DNA of 13,206 nucleotides from an uncultured Ectothiorhodospiraceae bacterium (GCA_947259425.1 CAMYMO010000212.1:1-13206), one strand, 5' to 3'. Shown: positions 1 to 7,043, numbered from the stretch's first letter. Notes: generated from the letters alone by a model not told the origin. Numbers and translations: made by a program.

Positions 1-1
1 T

Positions 2-199
2 GAGATCATGATTGGTACCCCGGCGATTCGTAACCTGATTCGTGAAGATAAGGTGGCGCAGATGTATTCGGCCATCCAAACCGGTCAGCAGTATGGTATG
101 CAGACGCTCGATCAATGCCTGCAGGATATGCTGCAACGCGGCATAATCAGTAAACAGGATGCGAAAAATCGTGCCGCCAATAAAGATGATTTTGCTTAA
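2..199 (+). CDS. pilT: Type IV pilus retraction ATPase PilT, C-terminal fragment
   Basis: This is the last 65 codons of a gene whose start lies to the left of the window; the reading frame is open from base 2 to the TAA at 197-199. The fragment begins EIMIGTPAIRNLIREDK and continues with KVAQMYSAIQTGQQYGMQTL, which match the C-terminal helical domain of PilT. That region holds the conserved AIRNLIRE segment known to be needed for retraction. PilT is the hexameric cytoplasmic ATPase that depolymerises type IV pili at the inner membrane and so drives twitching motility and DNA uptake. The Walker motifs are outside the window and cannot be checked. pilU follows after 25 bases on the same strand, the usual arrangement, so the two are probably cotranscribed. 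Confidence 0.95.
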   Translation, partial: EIMIGTPAIRNLIREDKVAQMYSAIQTGQQYGMQTLDQCLQDMLQRGIISKQDAKNRAANKDDFA

Positions 200-224
200 T
201 CAGCAATCTATAGCAGGTTAAATT

Positions 225-1349
225 ATGGATTTTAATTCACTACTCAAATTAATGGTGCATAAAAAGGCGTCGGACTTGTTTATCACCGCCGGGGTTGCGC
301 CAAGCTTAAAAGTGAATGGAAAGATCAATCCGGTCACCCAGGCGACCTTAACGCCGTCCCAGGCACGTGAAATCGTTTACTCCATTATGACCCCTGAACA
401 ACGTCAGGATTTTGATTCACATCGTGAATGTAATTTTGCGATCTCGGCCTCCGGTATTGGTCGTTTTCGGGTGAGTGCCTTCCAGCAGCGCAATCATGCC
501 GGTATGGTGTTGCGTAAGATTGAAACTAAAATTCCAACCATTGAAGATTTAACTCTGCCACCGGTATTAAAAGATTTAGCCATGACCAAACGGGGTCTGG
601 TTATTTTTGTCGGGGCAACCGGTTCCGGTAAATCCACCTCACTGGCTTCGATGATTGGTTATCGCAACAAAAACAGTACCGGTCACATTATTTCGATCGA
701 AGATCCAATTGAATACATCCATCAACACGAAGGTTGTATCGTCACCCAACGTGAAGTCGGACTGGATACCGATACCTTTGAGGTTGCCCTTAAAAATACC
801 CTACGTCAGGCACCGGATGTGATTCTGATCGGCGAGATTCGGACACGTGACACCATGGATCATGCGATTGCGTTTGCGGAGACCGGTCACTTATGCCTTG
901 CCACCTTGCACGCGAATAATGCCAACCAGGCGATGGATCGAGTTATTAACTTTTTTCCTGAAGATCGTCGTAATCAATTATTGATGGACTTGTCACTGAA
1001 CTTAAAGGCGATCGTGGCGCAGCAACTTATCCCCGCACCGGATGGGCAAAGTCGCGTGTTATGTGCGGAAATCCTGATCAATACCCCGTTGGCTTCTGAT
1101 CTGATTAAAAAAGGTGAGGTGCATGCGCTGAAAGAGCTGATGGGTAAATCACGTGAGCAAGGTATGCAGACCTTTGATCAGCATCTTTATGAACTGTATC
1201 GGGATGGCAAGATCACGTATGAAGATGCGATTAACCATGCCGATTCGGCGAATGGTTTACGTTTGATGATCAAGCTTGGTGAATCAAAGGGCGATGCGGA
1301 TACGATTGCGCAAGGACTCGATGGCATTACCATTCAGGAAACCGAATAA
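225..1349 (+). CDS. pilU: PilT-dependent retraction ATPase PilU
   Basis: This 374-residue protein is a complete PilT/PilU-type secretion ATPase, close to the usual PilU length of about 380. An N-terminal PAS-like domain (about 1-100) precedes a RecA-like ATPase core. The motifs are Walker A GATGSGKST (130-138), the Asp box ISIEDPIEYIH (156-166), Walker B VILIGEIR (199-206) and the His box TLHANNA (227-233), so the active site looks intact. The position directly after pilT and the non-PilT C-terminus (about 345-374, acidic) favour PilU over a second PilT. In Pseudomonas and Vibrio, PilU assists PilT in pulling pili under load and cannot replace it alone. The ATG at 225 has a modest AGG seven bases upstream. 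No strong terminator follows; an AT-rich hairpin at 1389-1409 is the only candidate. Confidence 0.95.
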   Translation: MDFNSLLKLMVHKKASDLFITAGVAPSLKVNGKINPVTQATLTPSQAREIVYSIMTPEQRQDFDSHRECNFAISASGIGRFRVSAFQQRNHAGMVLRKIETKIPTIEDLTLPPVLKDLAMTKRGLVIFVGATGSGKSTSLASMIGYRNKNSTGHIISIEDPIEYIHQHEGCIVTQREVGLDTDTFEVALKNTLRQAPDVILIGEIRTRDTMDHAIAFAETGHLCLATLHANNANQAMDRVINFFPEDRRNQLLMDLSLNLKAIVAQQLIPAPDGQSRVLCAEILINTPLASDLIKKGEVHALKELMGKSREQGMQTFDQHLYELYRDGKITYEDAINHADSANGLRLMIKLGESKGDADTIAQGLDGITIQETE

Positions 1350-1410
1350 TTACCTCTTTATAAATATGCTAATTTAGGTTTTTCAAAATTTAACAATTCC
1401 TTTGTTGAAC

Positions 1411-1444
1411 TCGACAGTTTTTAGTTATCCAACCTATATATAAT
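1411..1444 (+). promoter_or_regulatory. Possible sigma-70 promoter for the nuclease-like gene
   Basis: TCGACA (1411-1416, five of six to TTGACA) is followed after 18 bases by TATATA (1435-1440). That overlaps a perfect TATAAT at 1439-1444, which on its own would leave a spacer of 22 bases, too long. Transcription from here would give a leader of roughly 190 bases. The call rests on consensus matching only. Confidence 0.3.
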
Positions 1445-1631
1445 CTGGCTCGGTGGATTCGCTAGGTTCAGCTGGGTCTCCAGGTAATGAAATGAGTTTG
1501 TCGCATTGCTTGTCTCTCAGTTTATATCCCGGTTTATCCACAGATTAATAGCTAAGCACCAATAAGTCGTCATCAAAAATAAAAAAAACATATTTATACC
1601 TGACTGCATGTTATTAGCGAAGTTGGGTACT

Positions 1632-1636
1632 GGAGG
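1632..1636 (+). promoter_or_regulatory. Strong Shine-Dalgarno of the nuclease-like gene
   Basis: GGAGG at 1632-1636 lies eight bases before the ATG at 1645. It fixes that start over the nearer ATG at 1639, whose frame closes after five codons. Confidence 0.75.
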
Positions 1637-1644
1637 AATGTATT

Positions 1645-2133
1645 ATGTTGCGTAAATTCGTTTTTATCGCTTTGTTTAGTCTATCCTGTGTGGTCAACGC
1701 AGAAGCCCAAAAAATAACGGGAAAGGTCACAAAAGTGCTGGCCGGTGATCTGATAGTTTTTCAGGACGAAGCCAAAAAGAAATACACGGTCCGTCTGGAA
1801 GGTATTGATGCACCCGAGATAGGCCAGGAGTTTGGTCTGAATGCCAGCCAGAAGTTAGATAGCTTACTTGCCTTATCCGACCATCAGGTTGAGATCATGT
1901 ATGAAAATAAAGATCGAAACGGGCATTTAATCGCGATCGTCTATCCACATCCAAAAGAAAAAGAGACGGCTTCGTTTAATAAAATATTGGTCGAACATGG
2001 TTATGCCTGGGCGTATCGAAAGTACTCAATGAATTACGTCAGGGACGAAGAGTCAGCCCGAAAAAATAAAAAGGGCTTGTGGGCTAAATCCGATGCAGTG
2101 GCGCCATGGGATTGGCGTAAAGAAAAAAAATAA
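1645..2133 (+). CDS. Secreted staphylococcal-nuclease-like (SNase) domain protein with altered active site
   Basis: This 162-residue protein begins with a typical signal peptide (hydrophobic 5-17, probable cleavage after VNAEA near 21), so it should act in the periplasm or outside. The rest is one SNase/thermonuclease domain: GKVTKVLAGDLIVF (26-39), VRLEGIDAPE (49-58), FGLNA (63-67), a D-x-x-G segment (90-93), HGYAWAYRKY (118-127) and the common end PWDWRK. Aligned by eye to staphylococcal nuclease, the metal ligands D21 and D40 and the residues R35 and E43 are kept (here D35, D55, R50, E58). The DGDT motif has become AGDL, and the catalytic R87 is replaced by H94 (NGH instead of YGR). Activity may therefore be reduced or different. 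It is transcribed alone, away from its neighbours, and looks like an accessory gene. Family assignment is firm; substrate unknown. Confidence 0.85.
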   Translation: MLRKFVFIALFSLSCVVNAEAQKITGKVTKVLAGDLIVFQDEAKKKYTVRLEGIDAPEIGQEFGLNASQKLDSLLALSDHQVEIMYENKDRNGHLIAIVYPHPKEKETASFNKILVEHGYAWAYRKYSMNYVRDEESARKNKKGLWAKSDAVAPWDWRKEKK

Positions 2134-2162
2134 CGTCTAAATAATTTTACTAAAAAGATACT

Positions 2163-2591
2163 CTATTCTGACCTGGCGGGATCTGTAATATTGTTCCCAT
2201 CAGGTTTGTCTATATCGAGTTGCCAGATCGGCGAGTCATGATGGGTCAGGTCGACATTGAATTCTTTTTTCACGCCTATAATAAAATCGTTTTTACTTAT
2301 CTTTTGCCAATCATGCTTACAGCGGGTCGCCTGCTTGGACCGAAAGTGTTCAAGCGGCCCTTTACCATAAACACCACCGTCGTAACTGCTACAGCGAATA
2401 CATTTATGAAACTCAAGCCTGATCGGTGGCATGAAGGTATAAACCGGCCGGTTATAGGGTGAACGGTAAACAAAAAAATTGAAATAAACATACAGGATCG
2501 GGATAACAATAATGGCAACGACAATACTCGCGAGCGTGCTGAGAACCGAACGAATTTTTAAAAACCCGGTTATAAATTTAGCTTTGACCAT
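2163..2591 (-). CDS. Membrane-anchored protein of unknown function with C-x2-C and C-x-H motifs
   Basis: I do not recognise a named family. The 142-residue product has a basic N-terminus (K3, K5, K12, R14), one strong membrane segment (about 17-40) and a hydrophilic remainder. By the positive-inside rule that remainder should face the periplasm, though this is an inference. It carries C64-x2-C67, a DGGVYGKGP stretch (71-79) and C91-x-H93 followed by DW, which together could bind a metal in the manner of a zinc ribbon. The pattern looks conserved rather than random, which supports a real gene. The ATG at 2591 has only a weak AGG upstream. It converges on the nuclease-like gene with 29 bases between stops, and no terminator hairpin is visible there. 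Smaller frames overlapping it on both strands are judged spurious. Confidence 0.65.
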   Translation of the reverse strand: MVKAKFITGFLKIRSVLSTLASIVVAIIVIPILYVYFNFFVYRSPYNRPVYTFMPPIRLEFHKCIRCSSYDGGVYGKGPLEHFRSKQATRCKHDWQKISKNDFIIGVKKEFNVDLTHHDSPIWQLDIDKPDGNNITDPARSE

Positions 2592-2715
2592 TAAAATGCC
2601 TATCGATTGATATCTTCATATTCCAGGAACGAAACTGATGTGGAATTGGGTTGGCGATTTTTTAAGTCAAAAACGAGAGGGCAATCTAAGCTAATGTAGA
2701 ATAGTCAGTTTAAAC
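2592..2715. other. Short gap between the unknown membrane protein and the TerB-like gene
   Basis: No gene is seen. It must contain the promoter of the downstream minus-strand gene if that gene is transcribed alone, but I find only a TTGACT-like -35 without a matching -10. The 10-base palindrome AGTTTAAACT at 2707-2716 touches the stop codon of the TerB-like gene and has no T run, so it is not called a terminator. Confidence 0.4.
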
Positions 2716-3252
2716 TTAGTTCCATTTTGGTTGGGGCTGATTTGTTTGCGATAGAAATGTACCGGCCTGATTAATCAGCTCCTGTTGTGATTGACTTGCC
2801 GGTCCTGATAATGAGCCAACCCGCTTAAGTAGTTCTATTGCCGATTGAGCTTGATCACTGCTAAACGAATCAAGACTGGGGGCAAGTACACCTTTCATAT
2901 TGTTTTGTAATTCATCACCTTTACCAAGTAGATGGCTGCTCGACACCAGTAAGCCCTGGGATTCTTTGGTGCTTAAATGGAATTCATTTTCAAAGATAGA
3001 AAGAATCTCACGTTTTTCCTCAGAACTCATATCACCATCAGCTTTAACCGTGGCGGTTAATAATAATGCGGTGGCTTCTAAAGGACTGGTAATTTTAAAG
3101 ATGGGGTTTGCATCGTGATGTTTTTTCCATTTTCGTCTGCGGTTCCATAGGAAAGGATTTAACCCGCCCAATGTTACCCCCATTTGAGCCAGACGATGGA
3201 GCAGCCATAAGATTGTGACGATGGTACCGAGAACACTTAAAATGATATGCAT
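2716..3252 (-). CDS. Membrane-anchored TerB-like domain protein
   Basis: This 178-residue protein has an N-terminal hydrophobic segment (about 3-18), a basic linker with NRRRKWKKHH, and a helical domain from about 55. That domain contains EATALLLTATVKADGDMSSEEKREIL in two parts, the acidic ADGDMSSEE signature of the TerB-like fold. TerB-like proteins bind divalent metal and are linked to tellurite resistance or membrane-associated stress complexes, but most members have no proven role and no other ter genes are present. The C-terminus (about 145-178) is Ser/Gln-rich and probably disordered. The start is chosen at ATG 3252, six bases from a GGGGGG run; the GTG one codon upstream (3255) would sit only three bases away. 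It lies downstream of the pyrimidine operon on the same strand with a gap of over 120 bases, so it is probably separate. Confidence 0.75.
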   Translation of the reverse strand: MHIILSVLGTIVTILWLLHRLAQMGVTLGGLNPFLWNRRRKWKKHHDANPIFKITSPLEATALLLTATVKADGDMSSEEKREILSIFENEFHLSTKESQGLLVSSSHLLGKGDELQNNMKGVLAPSLDSFSSDQAQSAIELLKRVGSLSGPASQSQQELINQAGTFLSQTNQPQPKWN

Positions 3253-3258
3253 CACTTA

Positions 3259-3264
3259 CCCCCC
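3259..3264 (-). promoter_or_regulatory. G-run ribosome binding site of the TerB-like gene
   Basis: A run of six G on the minus strand lies six bases before ATG 3252 and three before GTG 3255, so the spacing favours the ATG. Confidence 0.5.
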
Positions 3265-3378
3265 AGACGAGAAACAAATTTGAAGAAATCCTACTTGTTT
3301 TTATTGGTCGCGCATTAGAATACTTGATTTAAATTAGGGAATAATGTGCGCTGATAGCAGTTTTTGTAATTTATACGC

Positions 3379-4278
3379 TCAAAAAAATACCTGTTCTGCA
3401 TTAAACACGGGTCCATCAACACAAACCCGTTTCATTGCTGGGCCGTCCTCGGTCTCGATTTTTACCGTACAACCCGCACAGCCGCCGACCGCACAAGCCA
3501 TGTGTTCTTCTAACGAGACCTGGCACGGGAGTCCGAATTCTTTTGCCAGTTGCGCGACGGCTTTAAGCATGATGGTTGGTCCACAACTAAATATCTCAAT
3601 CTGATCTCGTTGTTCCCTATCTAATGCCGTTAAATATTGTCGTGCCAGATCAGTGACATAGCCATCAAAGCAACCGGGGTAGCCCTGGGTGCTGGTCAGG
3701 CGGGAGGCGATGCCCCAATCTTCCAGCAATGGCATACAGGCAATCGTGCCATCAGGCATGCCGGGTAACATGATGGTCGAGGGTTTGGGGGTGAATGGGA
3801 ACGGGACTTCGGAACCCATTATCACAAACGGGGTAAATTCGTTTTGCGTGCGCATCTCGTCGGCTAAATAAATCATTGGCGGAATGCCAACGCCACCCCC
3901 GATCAAGAGTGGTCGCTTGCGATCAGCATGAAGTTTGAACGGCACGCCAATCGGGCCAAACAGGTCGAGCGTCTCGCCAACCTTACGGAGTGATAATAAC
4001 CGGGTTCCTTCACCAAAGACCTTGTATAAAAACTCTACCCAACCGGCATCTTTATCGACTCGCATAATTGAGATTGGACGACGCATGGCCAGGGAAGATG
4101 CACACTGTATATGCGCAAAACTACCGGCCTGAGCGTGACTTGCGATTTTAGGCGCCTGTACCCGCATGATGTATTGGTCACCTGCAAAGCCATCGTGATT
4201 TAGGATCTCGGCTTGTTCAACAAAGATTGTATCTCGATGGGGTTTTTTATTCGAAGCATGCATTGCTGTTTGATTCAT
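3379..4278 (-). CDS. PyrK-like FAD/[2Fe-2S] electron-transfer protein (dihydroorotate dehydrogenase subunit family)
   Basis: This 299-residue protein has the ferredoxin-reductase layout of PyrK. A flavin-binding barrel carries RRPIS (66-70), a nucleotide-binding lobe carries GGGVGIPP (127-134) and CGP (232-234), and a C-terminal [2Fe-2S] site carries C262-x4-C267-x2-C270 and C286. All four cysteines are present, so electron transfer should work. PyrK normally pairs with a class 1B dihydroorotate dehydrogenase (PyrDB) to pass electrons to NAD+, but most gammaproteobacteria use the quinone-linked PyrD instead and no pyrD is in this window. The gene is coupled to pyrC' by an ATGA overlap (start 4278, pyrC' stop 4275-4277) and ends the operon. 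It may serve a PyrD encoded elsewhere or another oxidoreductase. The family is firm, the partner unknown, so no symbol is given. A second ATG at codon 6 is a possible start. Confidence 0.85.
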   Translation of the reverse strand: MNQTAMHASNKKPHRDTIFVEQAEILNHDGFAGDQYIMRVQAPKIASHAQAGSFAHIQCASSLAMRRPISIMRVDKDAGWVEFLYKVFGEGTRLLSLRKVGETLDLFGPIGVPFKLHADRKRPLLIGGGVGIPPMIYLADEMRTQNEFTPFVIMGSEVPFPFTPKPSTIMLPGMPDGTIACMPLLEDWGIASRLTSTQGYPGCFDGYVTDLARQYLTALDREQRDQIEIFSCGPTIMLKAVAQLAKEFGLPCQVSLEEHMACAVGGCAGCTVKIETEDGPAMKRVCVDGPVFNAEQVFF

Positions 4279-5561
4279 GACGCAGTATCCGCATCGTATA
4301 CAAGTTTACCATCGCAAATCGTTTTCATAATTTTGCCCTGAAATTCCCAGTTTTCGAACGGGGTGTTTTTGCCTTCGCTCATTAAGTTCTCTGCTTTTAA
4401 GATCCAATGTTTTGTTGGATCAAAGATCGTGATATCTGCCATTGCACCCACGCCCAGGTGGCCCGCATTAATACCCAGGATCTCAGCCGGGGTCGTCGAC
4501 AGTCGATCAACTAATTCCGTCATATTTAACAGGCCATCGTTAACCAAACGTAGGCTCAACGGAAATAGCGTTTCAATCGAAGATATTCCGGGTTCGGTTG
4601 ATGCAAACGGCGCCAGTTTGGCATCAACATCGTGTGGTTGATGATCGGAACAGATGGCTTCTATTTGTGAGCTGGCGACGGCATCGCGCAAGGCCTCACA
4701 ATCACGTTGGGTACGCAGCGGTGGTTGTACATGACACAGGCTATTGAAATAGCCGATGTCCATTTCGGTTAAATGAAGTTGATGGGCGGCCACATCTGCA
4801 GTTAGATCAAGACCATCGTATTTGGCGCGGCCTATCATTTGTACCGCACGGGCGGTTGATAGGTGGCAAAAATGCACACGCGCACCGGTTTGCTCAACCA
4901 GCATTAAAAAGTTTGCCACGGCCTGGGTTTCAGCCGCTTCCGGGATACCTGTCAAACCAAGTCGAGTGCTGACAATGCCTTCATGCACGCAGCCGTTATT
5001 CGCCAGTCCTTCATCTTGTGGGTTCAGAAATACGGTCATGTCGACACTGGCGGCGTATTCCATCGCTCTGCGTAAGACTTGAGGGTTTGGGATGCCGTGC
5101 ATGACATTGCTGACACCAATACAACCGGCATCCTTTAAATGGGCCATCTCGGATAAATGCTGACCTGAAAGGTCTTTTGTTAACGCACCGAGGGTATAGA
5201 CCCGGCAAAACCCGGCTTCTTCATTACGTTGGTGAATGAGTTCGATGACGGCCGGGTTATCTAACACGGGGTCGGTGTCAGGCGGCATACATAAGCTTGT
5301 TACCCCACTTGCCACGGCGGCTCGCGTCTCAGATAAGATAGTGCCTTTATGTTCTTGTCCTGGTTCGCGTAAACGCGCGGATAGATCGACAAAGCCCGGA
5401 CTCACAATTAACTTATCGGCATCGATGATGGTATCGGCTTTAAAGCCATCAGGCGCATGTTCGATGGCAATAATATTTTTATCTTTAATAAAGATATCGC
5501 AGCGTTTATTGACCTGGTTGCGTGGGTCGATGACGTGGCCGTTGGTGATCGCAATCTTCAT
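4275..5561 (-). CDS. pyrC': Dihydroorotase-like protein PyrC', predicted non-catalytic aspartate transcarbamoylase subunit
   Basis: The 428-residue protein aligns along its whole length with class I dihydroorotases, but the zinc site is gone. The HxH motif is SAR (61-63, in DLSARLREPG), the Asp of the usual FSDDG is lost (GVSNVMHG, 149-155), and the His of the usual EHCED is N180 (FLNPQDE). H233 (HFCHLST) and D306 (CSDHQPH) remain. The family knowledge that fits is the Pseudomonas PyrB-PyrC' complex, in which PyrC' has no dihydroorotase activity and is needed to hold the aspartate transcarbamoylase dodecamer together. A true PyrC should therefore be encoded elsewhere. The gene starts immediately after the pyrB stop (TAA then ATG, no gap) and overlaps the PyrK-like gene by four bases, so all three are probably translated together. 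Confidence 0.9.
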   Translation of the reverse strand: MKIAITNGHVIDPRNQVNKRCDIFIKDKNIIAIEHAPDGFKADTIIDADKLIVSPGFVDLSARLREPGQEHKGTILSETRAAVASGVTSLCMPPDTDPVLDNPAVIELIHQRNEEAGFCRVYTLGALTKDLSGQHLSEMAHLKDAGCIGVSNVMHGIPNPQVLRRAMEYAASVDMTVFLNPQDEGLANNGCVHEGIVSTRLGLTGIPEAAETQAVANFLMLVEQTGARVHFCHLSTARAVQMIGRAKYDGLDLTADVAAHQLHLTEMDIGYFNSLCHVQPPLRTQRDCEALRDAVASSQIEAICSDHQPHDVDAKLAPFASTEPGISSIETLFPLSLRLVNDGLLNMTELVDRLSTTPAEILGINAGHLGVGAMADITIFDPTKHWILKAENLMSEGKNTPFENWEFQGKIMKTICDGKLVYDADTAS

Positions 5562-6527
5562 TTAACTTTCCTGTTTACGACCCAGGGCGATGGACATAAT
5601 GGCCATGCGTACGGCGATGCCGTTGGTAACTTGTTCAAGTATCACGGACTGGGGTCCATCCGCGACCGAAGACTCGATCTCAACCCCGCGGTTAATCGGT
5701 CCCGGGTGCATGACGATCGCATCCGCTTTGGCTAAACGTAATTTTTCTTCGGTCAGTCCGTATTGAGAAAAATATTCTGCTTCACTCGGTAACATCGCAC
5801 CTTGCATTCTTTCCCTTTGCAAACGGAGCATTATGACAACGTCGACGTCTTTGAGACCTTCGCGTAGGTCATGATAAACATGTACGCCGAGTACGTTGGC
5901 ATCACGTGGTATTAATGTGTGCGGTCCTATCACTCTGACTTCCGGGACACCCAGTCGGTTTAAGGCATGGATCTGGGATCGCGCAACCCGCGAGTGCATG
6001 ATGTCACCGACGATGGCAACCGAGAGGTTATGGAATTCCTTTTTATGGCGGCGGATGGTGAACATATCCAGCATACCCTGGGTTGGGTGAGCATGACTGC
6101 CGTCGCCGGCATTAATGACGCTGATATGAGGTGCGACGTGTTCTGCGATGAAGTGGGCGGCGCCACTTTGATTATGCCGAACCACAAACATGTCGCTGTG
6201 CATCGCTTCAAAGTTACGCAACATATCCAACAAGCTCTCGCCTTTACTGGTTGATGAGGTATTAATGTTGATATTCAGGACATCAGCCGATAGGCGTTTG
6301 GCAGCCAGTTCAAATGTGGTACGGGTACGGGTGCTGGCCTCAAAAAATAAATTAACAATGGTCTTGCCTCGCAGTAGCGGTACTTTTTTTACCGTACGGG
6401 TGCCAACCGTTGAAAAGTTTTCGGCGGTGTCGAGGATGTCGATTAGGGTTTGTTTTGGGAGATCTTCAATAGTCAGGAAGTGGCGTAGCTTGCCGGTGTT
6501 ATCAAATTGAATATTGCTTTGCTTCAC
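5562..6527 (-). CDS. pyrB: Aspartate carbamoyltransferase catalytic chain
   Basis: This 321-residue enzyme joins carbamoyl phosphate to L-aspartate to give carbamoyl aspartate, the committed step of pyrimidine synthesis. The carbamoyl-phosphate loop FFEASTRTRTTFE (61-73), the SxSKGES-type loop (93-98), HAHPTQ (145-150), RLQRERM (235-241) and HPGPINRG (274-281) are all intact. Length and motifs match the Pseudomonas-type enzyme, which works with PyrC' rather than with a PyrI regulatory chain; no pyrI is seen. The ATG overlaps the pyrR stop by four bases (ATGA at 6524-6527), and the TAA abuts the pyrC' ATG, which points to matched production of the two ATCase subunits. No pyrimidine-dependent attenuator was recognised before it; any control would act from further upstream. 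Confidence 0.97.
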   Translation of the reverse strand: MKQSNIQFDNTGKLRHFLTIEDLPKQTLIDILDTAENFSTVGTRTVKKVPLLRGKTIVNLFFEASTRTRTTFELAAKRLSADVLNININTSSTSKGESLLDMLRNFEAMHSDMFVVRHNQSGAAHFIAEHVAPHISVINAGDGSHAHPTQGMLDMFTIRRHKKEFHNLSVAIVGDIMHSRVARSQIHALNRLGVPEVRVIGPHTLIPRDANVLGVHVYHDLREGLKDVDVVIMLRLQRERMQGAMLPSEAEYFSQYGLTEEKLRLAKADAIVMHPGPINRGVEIESSVADGPQSVILEQVTNGIAVRMAIMSIALGRKQES

Positions 6528-7030
6528 GAAGTCTCCTGCACTTCAAAACTTAGTGGTTCCGGGCCGGTCAGTTTGATGTGTTCATCTGGACCTAGCGGTA
6601 ATTGTACACCAGTTACGTCTGCACTGATGGGTAATTCTCGTCCATCTCGGGCCACTAATGTCACCAGCATCACAGAAGCAGGGCGGCCATAGTCATAGAT
6701 TTCATTTAAGGCCGCACGAATGGTTCGTCCGGTGTGCAAGACGTCATCAACCAGGATGATATGCTGGTCATCAATCTCAAATTCAAGGCTGGATGGGGTG
6801 ACCTGTGGATGCATACCAATACGGGTAAAATCATCCCGGTAGAAGGTGATGTTGAGTGTACCCAAGGGGTGAGTTAGGCCAAGGGCTTGATGTAATATTT
6901 TTGCGATCCAAACCCCGCCGGTATGAATTCCAATCATGCATGGGTCAGTGATGCCGCGCTGCGATAACAGGGTTTGCAGCTGCGCGATCATGTTCGGTAG
7001 TAGTTCTTCGGGAGCAGGAATTTTCGACAT
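6524..7030 (-). CDS. pyrR: PyrR bifunctional pyrimidine regulator / uracil phosphoribosyltransferase
   Basis: The 168-residue protein belongs to the type I phosphoribosyltransferases. The PRPP loop IILVDDVLHTGRT lies at 91-103, and FYRDDFTRIG (63-72) matches the PyrR flexible-loop region. In Bacillus, PyrR binds pyr mRNA in response to UMP; in Pseudomonas the homologue is also tied to control of pyr genes, but its mechanism there is less clear. I see no anti-terminator or PyrR binding loop in this operon, so control by attenuation is not supported from sequence. Its place directly ahead of pyrB with a four-base overlap fits an operon regulator. ruvX lies 13 bases upstream. Uracil phosphoribosyltransferase activity is expected from the family. 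Confidence 0.93.
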   Translation of the reverse strand: MSKIPAPEELLPNMIAQLQTLLSQRGITDPCMIGIHTGGVWIAKILHQALGLTHPLGTLNITFYRDDFTRIGMHPQVTPSSLEFEIDDQHIILVDDVLHTGRTIRAALNEIYDYGRPASVMLVTLVARDGRELPISADVTGVQLPLGPDEHIKLTGPEPLSFEVQETS

Positions 7031-7043
7031 AATGGTTATGGTT

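Larger units (their letters stand above)
1350..1644. other. Gene-free gap between pilU and the nuclease-like gene
   Basis: No credible coding frame is seen in these 295 bases, which are clearly more AT-rich than the flanking genes. The gap holds an 8-bp AT-rich hairpin with one G-U pair and a 5-base loop (1389-1396 with 1402-1409), a possible weak pilU terminator though its T run begins nine bases later. It also holds a possible promoter (1411-1440) and a perfect DnaA-box 9-mer TTATCCACA at 1534-1542. One such box can occur by chance in 13 kb, so it is recorded without a functional claim. An A-rich stretch at about 1574-1590 precedes the nuclease ribosome binding site. Confidence 0.6.

Noticed and set aside
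1389..1422. Intrinsic terminator after pilU
   Set aside because: The 8-bp hairpin is nearly all A-T pairs, contains a G-U pair and is separated from the T run by several bases, so it is noted only as a weak candidate inside the gap.
1534..1542. Perfect DnaA-box 9-mer TTATCCACA, possible replication origin or DnaA-regulated promoter
   Set aside because: A single box is expected by chance at roughly this frequency, no cluster of boxes or 13-mer repeats is present, and no dnaA or replication gene is nearby.
2220..2462. 80-codon plus-strand frame opposite the unknown membrane protein
   Set aside because: It lies wholly antisense to a gene with a membrane helix and ordered Cys/His motifs, has no clear ribosome binding site, and its product shows no recognisable domain.
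5236..5565. 109-codon plus-strand frame opposite pyrC'
   Set aside because: It is antisense to a highly conserved gene and its product is low in recognisable motifs; it reads as a by-product of the pyrC' codons.
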